A stretch of 64,000 nt of DNA from Fusarium oxysporum f. sp. lycopersici 4287 (Eukaryota > Ascomycota > Sordariomycetes > Hypocreales > Nectriaceae): positions 6,560,635-6,624,634 of the forward strand of contig NC_030986.1 of the NCBI RefSeq assembly GCF_000149955.1, written 5' to 3'. The notes below the pieces were generated by a model. The model did no database searches. It saw only the letters and a program-made list of their open reading frames with translations, and was not told the origin of the DNA. Position numbers and translations under genes: made by a program. This document shows, in pieces, positions 45,113 to 55,286 of the stretch. The number at the start of each line of letters is the position of its first letter. Position 1 is the stretch's first letter.

Positions 45113-46532
45113 TCAGATATCCGTATCAAATATTTGCACAAATTCAGGATAACCCCGCTCATAAATAGACGCCAGAACACCATCTCTCCAAACACCCACG
45201 ATTGGCAAACAGCGGTTCTTTGGATCAGATAGTACATCAGCAATGTCACCCTTGACAAGCGCCAAATCTGCCTTCTTTCCAACCGAAATCTCTCCTCTAT
45301 CCTCGAACCCAAACCGAGCAGCTGTAGTAGACGTAGCAGATTTGAGGACATCTTCGGGCGACATGCCGATCTCATGGGCAAAAAGGTACATCTCAATATG
45401 TACGCCAAGACCATATGCTACACCGAACCCTTGACCAGCACAGTCACTGCCTGCTATCAAAGGGATACCTGCCTGGTACAGCTTTCGCGTGGTTTCATAC
45501 GCGTGCTGTACACCGGCTCTTGGGCGCTCTGCCTTGGCTAGTCCAAGTGGCTTCTCGAATGTTTTCTCAATCAGCATACTCCGAGCAAAGGGGTCTCTTC
45601 TGAATGTTTGCTGCCATTCCTGTCGCTCGGCGGTTTGCGATGCACATAAGCTCAGCGTTGGGTTGCAGTGAACATTGCGCGACTTCATAATCTTGATGAA
45701 GTGGTCATTGGGAGGTTCGTCTAGGAAAATATGCGTGAAGCCGTCGACTCCAGCCTCGAGGAGATCCATGGCGCCACTATAGCTGAGGGCATGACCAACA
45801 GCAATGACTCCCGCGTCATGAGCGGCTTTTACTATAGCGTTTTGCACATCTATAGAAGGTGACGGTAGTTTCATGCCGAGAGTGTCTCCCAGTTCGTGAA
45901 ACATCTTGATATATGATGCGCCATGCTGATTGACCTGCTGTTGGACAAATGGTTTTGCATCATGACCTGTATTTATTTTGGGCCAGGCCGAGACGATGGC
46001 GTCTAGAACTTTCTCGCCCTGAGGAACTGACTCCAGTTCCTTCTTCATGACGGGGATAGGCCATCCTCCTTCGACAACCGCTCCGATTCCAGCGTACTTA
46101 TAATCCGAGTACCTGGCCTTGTTTTGCGGCTCGGCGACCCACTGCATTCATATTTAGTCTTTCACATCATCCGCTGTGCCAGTCAAAGGACAAACAAACC
46201 TGTTTCAGCCGCATGATATCTTCCACTTCGTTATGCATGTCGCATACGGTTGTGACTCCAAAGCGAAGCGACTGTTCAACACTGTTGGTGTTACCAGCAA
46301 GGGCATGGATATGGGCGTCAATCAGTCCCGGGATGAGCGTATGTTGTGGTCGAGAGATCCTCAAGGTATGTTGTCCGATAATTCTGTCTGGCTTGCCGCT
46401 GCCAACATCGGCGATATGTCCGTCACGAACATAGACAAAGCCATTGGCAATAAACTTATGACCGTCAAAGATTTTGACATCTTCGACAATGAAGGTGCTT
46501 ATCGATGACTGATAATCGCTCGTCTCTGCCAT
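45113..46532 (-). CDS. Metal-dependent amidohydrolase
   Basis: Two exons (46532-46200, 46141-45113), intron 58 nt, 453 aa from the ATG at 46532; an upstream in-frame ATG at 46631 would add 33 residues. It belongs to the amidohydrolase superfamily (imidazolonepropionase/dipeptidase-like branch): HIH in LIPGLIDAHIHALAG, a likely carboxylated Lys in GASYIKMFHE, metal or substrate His in VGHALS and GFTHIF, and the catalytic Asp in AGSDCAGQG. Further typical parts are VEDVKIFDG at the N-terminus and EDRGEISVGKKADLALVKGD at the end. Members hydrolyse amides, cyclic imides or lactams; the substrate is unknown. No targeting signal. It may act on amide conjugates in this catabolic region, but that is speculation. 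Confidence 0.87.
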
Positions 46533-46636
46533 GCTTGGATCAATAAACGCACGAAAGGTTGCGTGAGTGAGATGAGCTACGGGGAATGGGCCCCTCACTA
46601 TATGAAACAAGGTAGGCTGACATTTGTTCATGCCGG

Positions 46637-46690
46637 TTCCGGAATCCAGCTTCGGAATCCGGGTTCGGAATCCGGGTTCGGAATTGCTTC
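46637..46690. repeat. CGGAA-rich short tandem repeat upstream of the amidohydrolase
   Basis: Holds TTCCGGAATCC, then CGGAATCCGGGTT twice in tandem. It lies 105-158 bp upstream of the amidohydrolase ATG and resembles the CGGAA motifs of other promoters here. Confidence 0.6.
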
Positions 46691-46735
46691 ATGCTCCACT
46701 CGGGTTTCTTCTAACGTGTTGAACCAAAATCCCAC

Positions 46736-46850
46736 CGATCCGGGCCCGATTATTAACAAATTAGACATTCGGCACAAATGTGATGCCGTATTACGAGGGA
46801 AATTAGGAGATATGCTACATTGCTCTGACAAATCGACCTCTTGCTCTTGA
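46736..46850 (+). repeat. Dispersed repeat, copy 2
   Basis: Partner of 35446-35580 in the opposite orientation, starting GGGCCCGATTATTAA and carrying the shared core GACATTCGGCACAAATGTGA. Confidence 0.6.
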
Positions 46851-47018
46851 TTTTATAGTTGGTATCTTAGGAGCTACATAGCTGCTCAGACTGATATATA
46901 GATAGTATCCCATAGCCCGACATATACCTCTTAATCTCACCTCAACTCAACATTATCCTTATAAATCCAAAACTATCTACCTACTTTCCCAATAATATTT
47001 ACTTGCTGCAAGTTCATT

Positions 47019-47876
47019 ATGACAATGGGTGCGTTTGAATAGCAAGGTGTCCCTCGATCACAAACAAGCTAACTATAGATAGCTGCTTCTCAAATTCCCT
47101 CAAAGGCTGTCACCGGCTATAATGTTGGCGAAATCAAGGCTAAAGGAGCCTTCAGCTCCGAAATCACGTTCGCCAAGGCCGGCTTGTCTCTGTCGGACAT
47201 CATCAACTCCCAGTACCCGCAGAGCTTGGAGATGATGGAGCGCCCTGGAATGCAGCTCAAATATCTTCCCACCCGTTTTGATGAAGTCACCGGTAAGCTC
47301 CTCACCGGCGGAGCCTATCTATTCGACAAGTGGGAAGAAGCTGTCGACTATAGCCATTGGACGACCAATGAGTATACAATTAATGAGGAAGGAACAAAGT
47401 TCTGGAGCCAGTCGGCGTTTGATTCACCTGTGCGCTTTGCTTGGAAAGTCATTGGTGCTTATAATTTCGCCCCTATCGAGCATCATGCTATTGGACACTT
47501 CAAGCGCTGGTCTTATACCTCCAATAATATCGAGGCTTATCTGCATGAGGTTTATCCTCAAATCAAATCTATTGCAGAAGCCCAGGGGGCAGTTGCTGTT
47601 TGGTTGCTGCATCAACCTGAGGATAAGATGATCGCCGTCCAGCTGGCATATCGCAAACCTGCTGAAGGGGTTTCTCTCAACGACTATCTGGTTCAAGTCA
47701 AGCAGAAATCTGGTTTTGACCGGGTGTTGGCAACGAAGCTTACAGCGTTAGTAGAGTTTGATCGTGCCAGTATCCTTTTGACCATATGGCTCCCCCTTTC
47801 TCTGGCAAAGGGTGGAGCCGACCATACAGTCCCGAACTACCCAGTGGTTCCAGCTATTCAGACAGGCACTGCCTAG
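47019..47876 (+). CDS. Unrecognised protein of 267 aa in the PAD/FDC region
   Basis: A 10-nt first exon (47019-47028, coding MTM plus one base) is joined through a 54-nt intron (GTGCGT...GCTAAC...TAG) to 47083-47876; the tiny exon is inferred from frame and splice signals. I do not recognise the family. Visible features are an aromatic-rich block (YLFDKWEEAVDYSHWTTNEY), AWKVIGAYNFAPIEHHAIGH with several His residues, and a segment GAVAVWLLHQPEDKMIAVQL that looks like alternating beta strands. This could be a dimeric alpha/beta-barrel type fold as in small monooxygenases, but the evidence is thin. No signal peptide or membrane helix. It reads as an intact gene. Confidence 0.7.
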
Positions 47877-48299
47877 GTAATAGGTTACTTGGCGGCAAAC
47901 GGATGAGAGGCCATGATGGAGGACAAGAATATAACAATACTTATTGCACTCCAATGCTGAGGATATCGGCATCAACTGTCTTACCTAGTTCAAACCGTTC
48001 ATATAGCTGATACAAACGCCCGTTGGCTCGACTTACTTTGCTACATCAGAAGTCTAACTGTGTTCGGGAATTAGAAGCGATGTTCTGTTAAGCATGAATA
48101 AGAATCACTGTAATTCCCAATCACGTGTGCTCGGACTAGCTCACGAGCCTAGCACGGGCTCCCTGAGCCTTATTTATTTCTTTATATTGATAACATTGCG
48201 ACATAATGTGTGCGATAAGCAAGTGCTCCAAAAGTCTCTCATTCTCCAACATTTTTATTCAATCAGATACCGGGTCCTTCTCAACGACCCAACACGTAG
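47877..48299. other. Intergenic, no feature recognised
   Basis: Between the unrecognised gene and transposon fragments. Nothing seen. Confidence 0.4.
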
Positions 48300-48620
48300 C
48301 ACGTCACACTCTTCAAATGAGACCAGAATGCATCTTGCACTCCAAGCGCTTGAAAATAACCCAAAAACAAGTTTTCAACGTGCCGCAAGTACCTGCAAAG
48401 TTGACCGCTTAGCCTTACGTCGCTAACATGGCACTCAATCGCAACGTAATACTTTCCAAAAGTCATGAGGACTATCTAATCTAGAAGAATATACTATAGC
48501 TCAATCTGCTCTTGACCTAGCTTCACGAGGGTTCTCCTTCGCAACTGCTTTTTGCGGAAGAAATAGCCAATTCCCTGGGGGCTGACTGCAATGCGTCACC
48601 TATCGACAATCGCTAGGATT
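48300..48620 (+). pseudogene. Pogo-type transposase N-terminal fragment
   Basis: HLALQALENNPKTSFQRAAS, then after stops and shifts LSNLEEYTIAQSALDLASRG, match the start of the transposase at 50579-48849. It lies in opposite orientation directly beside that element, so two insertions have hit the same spot or one has rearranged. Confidence 0.7.
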
Positions 48621-48848
48621 ATAACCTCGTAAAGCAATAACTAGGGCTAAAAACCCATTTATATTAGAAACATAACTACCAGAGAGTTAAATATAACGAT
48701 TCCACTGTTGTTTGTGGGTGGTTTAGGCTTATAGAAGACGTTATTATGAAACATGGTAACGTACATGATAAGCGAGCGTCGCACTTTTCTTAACATTCTA
48801 GATAGAAACCAATATAAAAATATAACAAACTATTCAATCAATTAAAAT

Positions 48849-50579
48849 TACTTCCTATACTCTTCCCCAGATGCCTCAATCACTACCTGACAGGTCCTTG
48901 CGTTATGTCCAGTCTTGCCGCATCTTCCACAGCGCCTTTCCCTCGGTCACGCCGAACTTCCCCGACCACCGCTTCTCGACGATTCGGCCACTACCTGCGT
49001 ATCAACATCCATCTGATCAATTAGTTCCTGACCTTCCCCTACTGTCAGTACCCCTCCTTTCTGTAATCGGGTTCTTTTTGCCCTGCGGCGTCGGCTTAGT
49101 GCCTCAATTTGCCGTCGAAGTTCTTGGTTCTCAGCAGTCAATAAGGTAACTTTATGATATATTTTAGTTGCTGCNNNNNNNNNNNNNNNNNNNNNNNNNN
49201 NNNNNNNNNNNNNNNNNNNNNNNNNNNNNNNNNNNNNNNNNNNNNNNNNNNNNNNNNNNNNNNNNNNNNNNNNNNNNNNNNNNNNNNNNNNNNNNNNNNN
49301 NNNNNNNNNNNNNNNNNNNNNNNNNNNNNNNNNNNNNNNNNNNNNNNNNNNNNNNNNNNNNNNNNNNNNNNNNNNNNNNNNNNNNNNNNNNNNNNNNNNN
49401 NNNNNNNNNNNNNNNNNNNNNNNNNNNNNNNNNNNNNNNNNNNNNNNNNNNNNNNNNNNNNNNNNNNNNNNNNNNNNNNNNNNNNNNNNNNNNNNNNNNN
49501 NNNNNNNNNNNNNNNNNNNNNNNNNNNNNNNNNNNNNNNNNNNNNNNNNNNNNNNNNNNNNNNNNNNNNNNNNNNNNNNNNNNNNNNNNNNNNNNNNNNN
49601 NNNNNNNNNNNNNNNNNNNNNNNNNNNNNNNNNNNNNNNNNNNNNNNNNNNNNNNNNNNNNNNNNNNNNNNNNNNNNNNNNNNNNNNNNNNNNNNNNNNN
49701 NNNNNNNNNNNNNNNNNNNNNNNNNNNNNNNNNNNNNNNNNNNNNNNNNNNNNNNNNNNNNNNNNGACGATGGGTACCACCTAATCGGTTAGTTGTACAT
49801 CGGTCAAAGTGCTTTAGCCACTTGAGGCCCGTGTCGTTATCCGTCCAGCCATTTTGGGTCGTTATAATAGCCCAATCGCGCGGGAGGTTGCATTCTTGAT
49901 ACCAGTTGGTAAGATGATTTTGGCCCGCAACCACGATAAACGGCTCGATCGCCCAGCCTGCCGCATTAATCGCCTGGATTACTGTAACCCATTCCCGGTT
50001 TCCAGGCTGTACTGATTTAGGTCGTCCATGCCTTTCAGCACATGTAACAACCATACCGCTTGAGATAACGCCCATCATAAAGCCAGTCTCGTCAAAGTTC
50101 CAGATATCATCTGATTGGATACCATATTTCGCAATTGTGTTCTGTACCAGCTTAAACCAATTACGAATAACGGTCGGATCTTCACATTTGGCCCTCTTAT
50201 AGTCATATCTCCGCTGAAAACGTATCTTGAGCAATGGTTGTCGCTTGACGAAGTTCATAGCCCAGCGCGTGCCGACGCGTGGCGCGTCGCGGGCATCAAG
50301 CAGTCGATTGGCCATTTGTTCAACACCACTCAATCGCGGGGGATATCCTCGTGAGTTTAGGTCGATGATGAACTCAAGAAGAGTATCTTCTTCTAGATTT
50401 GATAGCTTTCGTGAGTTAGGCATGGTATCGCGTCGAAGTTGAATCCCTTGCTGGCGGCGACGTAGCCTATGCTCATTAACCTGATAGATATTTGCAGCTC
50501 GTCGGGTGCTTAGTTTTGGGTTATTTTGAAGGGCTTGAAGGGCAAGAAGAGTATTTGCCTCAATATCAGACTGTGGCAT
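48849..50579 (-). pseudogene. Pogo/Fot-type DDE transposase
   Basis: Begins MPQSDIEANTLLALQALQNN with a CENP-B/psq-like helix-turn-helix, followed by a second CENP-B-type DNA-binding block (PNSRKLSNLEEDTLLEFIID) and the DDE_1 core; the first catalytic Asp is at about residue 163 in WNFDETGFMMG. The remaining catalytic residues fall in the 591-N gap. After the gap a coiled-coil (LLTAENQELRRQIEALSRRR) leads to a CCHC zinc knuckle (CGRCGKTGHNARTC). A TGA near 48947-48949 interrupts the frame just before the knuckle where the related copy at 60331 has Arg codons, a likely CGA-to-TGA change. So the copy is probably inactive, although the gap prevents a firm statement. Confidence 0.85.
49175..49765. 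other. Assembly gap (591 N)
   Basis: Run of N inside the pogo transposase. The related copy has roughly 520 bp between the equivalent points, so the gap size is about right. Reading frames computed across it have no meaning. Confidence 0.99.
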
Positions 50580-50679
50580 AGTTTATGCTTGAGAATCAAT
50601 TGGTTAAATGAAAAGTAAGATGTAGGTGGGAAAAGTGCGACGCTCGCTTGTCTGCGACGCTCGCTTATCATGTACGTTA

Positions 50680-51312
50680 TCCGATTAGATAATACTGAAA
50701 CTTTGATGAGACTGGTTATATAATGGTTATTATTATGGTCGGAATGGTCATCATAGGTTCAGAAAGGCAAGGAAGATTAAAATCAGTGCTGCTTAGAAAT
50801 CGGGAATGGATTACAATAATCCGGGCCATTACTGCGGAAAGTCAATCCATTACACCATTCATTATTGGCACAAGCTAATATCATCTTGCTAACTGGCACC
50901 GAGAATGCAACCTTGCTAGCCATTAGGCTATCACAATGAGCCAAAATAGCTAGATATATAACCAGCTGGGCCTAGAGTGGCTGAAGCACTTTGATTGATC
51001 TGCAGCTAAATAATTAAATAGTCGCTATCATTTCCTGATCCTCAATGGCCACGAAAGCCACCACTCCGCCGAGTCTAGGAGATATTGCAAGGGTAATAAG
51101 ATTATCACGGTCTATATGCCGCTCCATTCATCGCATATACTCCAGCCACTTGATTTCGGGTGATTTGGACCGCTTAAAAGGCATATGGTCGAGAACTAGA
51201 GCATCTGCTCGGAAGGTCCGCTGTTACAGACACAAATCGTAATACGCAGGATAATAACACAGGACACTAACAGCGACACTCTGGAACATTAAGACCCTGA
51301 ACTCTAAAAATA
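50680..51312. other. Intergenic, no feature recognised
   Basis: Between the pogo element and the aldehyde dehydrogenase 3' end. No known coding motif or repeat end seen. Confidence 0.4.
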
Positions 51313-52954
51313 TCAATCCATCCAAGTAACCGACTTGAAGTAAAGAAACTCGTCCAATCCCTGGTAACCGTTAAAACGACCAAATCCACTATCCTTCACA
51401 CCTCCATGGGGGAGAGAGTATTCATCATGCACCGTCATAGAATTAATGCGTACGGCCCCTGACTCCAAGCCATCGGCCAGCTGGAATGCCACCCTCAAGT
51501 CCTTCGAGAAAATGGCAGCCGCTAAGCCGTATTCCGTGTCATTCGCTAATTCTAAGGCTTCCTTTTCTGTCTTGAAAGTGAAGAGAGACACACTGGGGCC
51601 GAACGACTCTGTTGCGTATAGGTCCATGTCCTTTTTGATATTGCCAAGGACCACAGGTCTCATTTTTGTATCTGTCTCATAAGCATGCTTATCCTCAAAA
51701 ATCTTCAGTGGTTGTGCGCCTTTGGATATAGCGTCTTGAATGAGGCCCCGGTTACGAGTGGCTGAGGCTGCAGTCACGACGGCAGGTGTGTCATCCGCGG
51801 CACCGAAAAGCTTTCTAATTGCTTCACCAAGACGTTCCTGAAACTCAGATGAGATAGATTCGTCAACCAGGATACGCTCCGTGGACATGCAGATTTGGCC
51901 AGCCTATATAAGTCCTTGTCAATAAAATCTTCTGAGTCATACACTTGGGGGTTCAGAGTCACATACATTGAGGAACGCTCCTCGGGCGCAGTGAAGAGCA
52001 GCTTGGTCCAGATCGGCGTCTTTGAGTACAATCGCACTCGCCTTTCCGCCAAGTTCCATAAGAACAGGCTTCAGATGTTTCCCTGCGAGAGAGGATATAA
52101 TTCTCCCAACCCTGGTACTGCCTGTAAAATTAATCTTCTTAACATGCGGGTGCGAAACCAGGGTATTTATGGTACTAGCCGCCTCGGTAGGTGAATGAAA
52201 TATCAAGTTCAGGCACCCGTCTGGCAAGCCGGCCTCTCGCAAGACATCGGCGATCGCCCAATAACAACGGGGCGTAAACTCAGAGCCTTTCAGAACAGTA
52301 GTGTTTCCAGCAGCCAAGGCAAAAAGAACAGATCGAAGTCCAAGATGAAAAGGGGAATTCCTTGTAACGGTAGACATTAGCAGGGCTACTAAGCCACGGC
52401 ATGACTCCCTAAGATTTATCTTACCAAGGTGCAATTCCCAGAACGACTCCATAAGGTTTTTTTTGCACTAGAGCTTTCATACCTTCATGGGTTGACTCCG
52501 GTGCAAACGCTTGCACAGCCCCAGCTATCCTACCAGCTGTGTCCTTCAACCCTTCAATTGTCAGACCAAGAACGAAGTCTTGGTAAAATTTATTGGCGCC
52601 TAGCTCGTGATGCATATATCCGCCGAGCTCATCAAGCCTTTTTTCCATTATCTCAGCGGCTTTGAGAAATATATCGCGTCGATAGGAAACTTTGGTTCGG
52701 GACCAGTCGCGGAAGGTGTCGTGGGCATTTTGCACAGCTTCCTGCACCTGATGCTTGCTGGCACAAGAGAAAGACCATACTTCTTTACCAGTCAAAGGGC
52801 TGATAACGGGGGAAGATTCAGAACCATGCACCTGCTGGCCATTGATTATGAGCGGAATCGTAGGCTGGGTCGCTGTGCTTCCATATCGTCTATAAAGCGA
52901 TAGGGAATGGTGGCTTGAAAGGGCAGCTGCCCGTTTGGTGGATGTTGTCAGCAT
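51313..52954 (-). CDS. NAD(P)-dependent aldehyde dehydrogenase
   Basis: Three exons (52954-52425, 52360-51967, 51903-51313) with introns of 64 and 63 nt, 504 aa. The catalytic Glu is in LMELGGKAS and the nucleophilic Cys in AGQICMSTER; the nucleotide-binding loop is INFTGSTRVGR. The N-terminus (MLTTSTKRAAALSSHHSLSL) could be a mitochondrial presequence. Overall pattern (PYGVVLGIAPWNSPFHLGLR, HDEYSLPHGGVKDSGFGRF) is closest to the salicylaldehyde/vanillin/benzaldehyde dehydrogenase group, which oxidises aromatic aldehydes to acids. That would fit a module handling cinnamate-type aromatics, but substrate assignment from motifs is not secure. Intact. Confidence 0.88.
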
Positions 52955-53108
52955 TGAAACTAAGTTCTAAAATATTATAGAGGGTAAACGCGAGGTTAGG
53001 ATCTGATGTGAGACGTATCTATGTAGAATATTTGTATCTATATGATGGATGAGTAGCGATAACTAGAAATTTTGGGGACGCCATTTCACGCCTCTGTGCA
53101 GACCCATT

Positions 53109-53180
53109 ATTCCGTTGGATTGTGCTAGCTTCCGTCGGAATGTGTTAGTTTCCATCGGAATGTGCCAGCTTCCGACATTC
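53109..53180 (+). repeat. 20-bp tandem repeats with TTCCGTCGGAA palindromes
   Basis: Three and a half copies of a unit like CTTCCGTCGGAATGTGTTAG, about 155-225 bp upstream of the aldehyde dehydrogenase start. One unit has the perfect 11-bp inverted repeat TTCCGTCGGAA (53130-53140), others TTCCATCGGAA and TTCCGTTGGA. Looks like a cluster of regulator sites. Confidence 0.7.
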
Positions 53181-53774
53181 AGTTGCAACTCACTTCCGAA
53201 GCTACGGGAACCTCGGATTTGAGATGGAAGCAATGGAACTCGCCAACGGAAAGATTCCTAAGGTCTCATTGACTTTCCCAGGTTAGGTGTTATCGAGTTG
53301 CACTATACAGGAAGGGCCACAAAGTTCCGTCTGGAAACTAAGGGGGGAGCCAATATGCCTATGGGTATCTGTAATTCTAACAATTCCACGGGTCCAGTGA
53401 AAATGACGAAACGCAGTGCGGCTGTTCCTCTATTGCATGCTATAGTGTATAAGTCAAGATAATATAGAGCCTGATATATATTAAAGTTATACTTCAATGC
53501 AACTTTTAATTTACCTTCAGGCAAAATAACAAGCCGGTTAAGCCTATTAACAACTCGAAGTGAATTTACCCCTTAAGATCATCTAAACCCCTAGACAAAA
53601 GAAATGGCACTATTAAACTGTGGAGGGTAAGATTATTGAAACGAGAGGGTTAAAATAGCTAGAAGCAGTCTTCATTAGGATCCCTAATATATAAACTATT
53701 TGAAAGCTAAATTACAGTATTACAATTGTGACGTTTGGGTATCATACGGGATAAACTAGTCCGTTCTAGGTTTA
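53181..53774. other. Intergenic, one arm of a direct repeat
   Basis: 53560-53625 (GTGAATTTACCCCTTAAGA ... CACTATTAAACT) is repeated in changed form at 54175-54240 (GTAAATTTACCCTTCAAGA ... TACTATTAAACT). No gene recognised. Confidence 0.45.
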
Positions 53775-54076
53775 TGTTGGTAGGATCGTAGGATATAATC
53801 TTAGTGTAGCGTAACGTCATGTCTCTTAATAGTCAATAGAGTTGGTGTGGCGTATTGATGTAAAAATGTTTTATTAACAGCTGGTGAGATAAGTTCTATG
53901 AAAGTGCTGATGAATGTTGTCTATATACCTGTTGGGCGACTCGAGTCGTGAGTCGTCGTTATGTCAGGCTCTGTACGAAGGCTCACGGTTGTAGTGGGTC
54001 AAGGCGTGAGCCACTACATAATTGGTGAAAGTGTGATGGGGGTATACCCGGGGTAACGGCTAAGGTCGTAACAACA
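53775..54076. repeat. Putative solo LTR or repeat related to 7628-7960
   Basis: GTTTTATTAACAGCTGGT near 53870, GTTGTCTATATACCTG near 53920 and GGGGTAACGGCTAAGGTCGTAA near 54050 mirror the order of similar sequences in 7628-7960. It is flanked by the direct repeats at 53560 and 54175, as if inserted between or into them. Confidence 0.4.
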
Positions 54077-54660
54077 AAAAGTTCAAAGTTTAGGGAAATA
54101 ATTTTAATATAGTTATTAGGATCAAGACCGTATTTTATAAGTAGCCATTTTATGTATCCTCTTAATAAGTCTAAGTAAATTTACCCTTCAAGACTAGTTC
54201 AATCCTCATGTAGACAGAATGGTACTATTAAACTAAGGTAGCCGAAAAGTGCATCACATGACCTATTGGCCATCTGTCAACGACACTAGGCCTGGTTAGG
54301 AAAACACAACAAGCAGACGCCTCTTTGAGGGAGGTAGGGGAGAGTCCCAAAGTAAAAGTACAATCAAGGACATTAAGGCGCATGCGATCCGTTGAACAAT
54401 ATCAATTCCTACAGTGACTACTACATATAACGATGAGATGAACCATGTCGATTGTAGAGACCAGATGAGGGCATATTAAGGCTATGATCATCCTATCCGC
54501 CGCGGCGCTTGGCAGGCTCTAATTTGGATCCTCTTACTTTATATGGTCCTTGTGAATAGTTATCTGCTACAACGCCACAGACAGCCTAACTAGAGACAAT
54601 ACACGAGCCAACAGGAGTGGCGCTGATGTATCTATAACGACCTGTTCAAGGGGTTCCATG
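54077..54660. other. Intergenic, second arm of a direct repeat
   Basis: Contains the 54175-54240 repeat arm. Otherwise no gene or repeat recognised. Confidence 0.4.
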
Positions 54661-54665
54661 GGGAA

Positions 54666-54840
54666 AGTGTCGCACTGAGCGTGCTTTAAGGGTTAAAGTA
54701 AATGTGTTGATTGATTGTTTTTTTTTTCTTCTTCTCTTTTGGGGGTATTTCATCCCGCAGAGTTACTTAAAACACATAGCTAGGTTACTAATACAGTTGT
54801 TTCCTTAGGCCGTGAAGATCATGTCTACCCTGCGACAAAA
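54666..54840 (+). repeat. Probable solo LTR, copy 1
   Basis: TGTCGCACTGAGCGTGCTTT at the start and CTACCCTGCGACAA near the end match 63087-63250 (ATCGCACTGAGCGTGCTTAA ... CCTGCGACAA). It starts with TG and ends with CA as LTRs do. No internal domains remain. Confidence 0.55.
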
Positions 54841-55286
54841 AGTCAGTCAAGGCAGATGTTTCGGACTGGAGACGAATCTACACCTATGGCACATCATAAA
54901 CTTATCTGAAGGGGGGGGGGAAGCTAATTACGTTGCTTGTCAGGACCACCGGGTGGGGCAGTCAAGGTCAGGAAGTTTGAGGAAGCCTTTGGCGCCAGTC
55001 ATCAATAATATGAAGGAGCAGTGTGATGTCGCGATTTGTAACTCAAAGTATTGTTTGGACATCTATCGTAGGCTAATTTAGGTGCAGAATAATGTACCTT
55101 TTCTTCTCGCATATTAATTGGGCAGACATCCCTGGAGTGATCTGGCGGGAGCCTTTCGATAATTGAGGGGATACGATTTCCTTCATATACCCTTTAAAAG
55201 CTGGGGCGCATGTTGGGCTCGGTACGGCCGGGAGGTTTTCCATAGCTCGACGGATAGACATACATTCCAAGGATTCATCAATATAT
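54841..55286. other. Intergenic, no feature recognised
   Basis: Includes the 3' flank of the transporter gene. No known coding motif. Confidence 0.4.

Larger units (their letters stand above)
48759..50677. mobile_element. Pogo-type transposon with an assembly gap
   Basis: TA-flanked element (TA at 48757-48758 and 50678-50679). Inverted ends start ACGTACATGATAAGCGAGCG then TCGCA. The right end has the unit AAGCGAGCGTCGCA twice, the left end only once. It contains one transposase gene on the minus strand. Its real length is unknown because of the N run. Confidence 0.9.

Noticed and set aside
48947..50579. Long ORFs that run across the N gap in several frames
   Set aside because: Translation of N gives artificial open frames; only the parts outside 49175-49765 were used.
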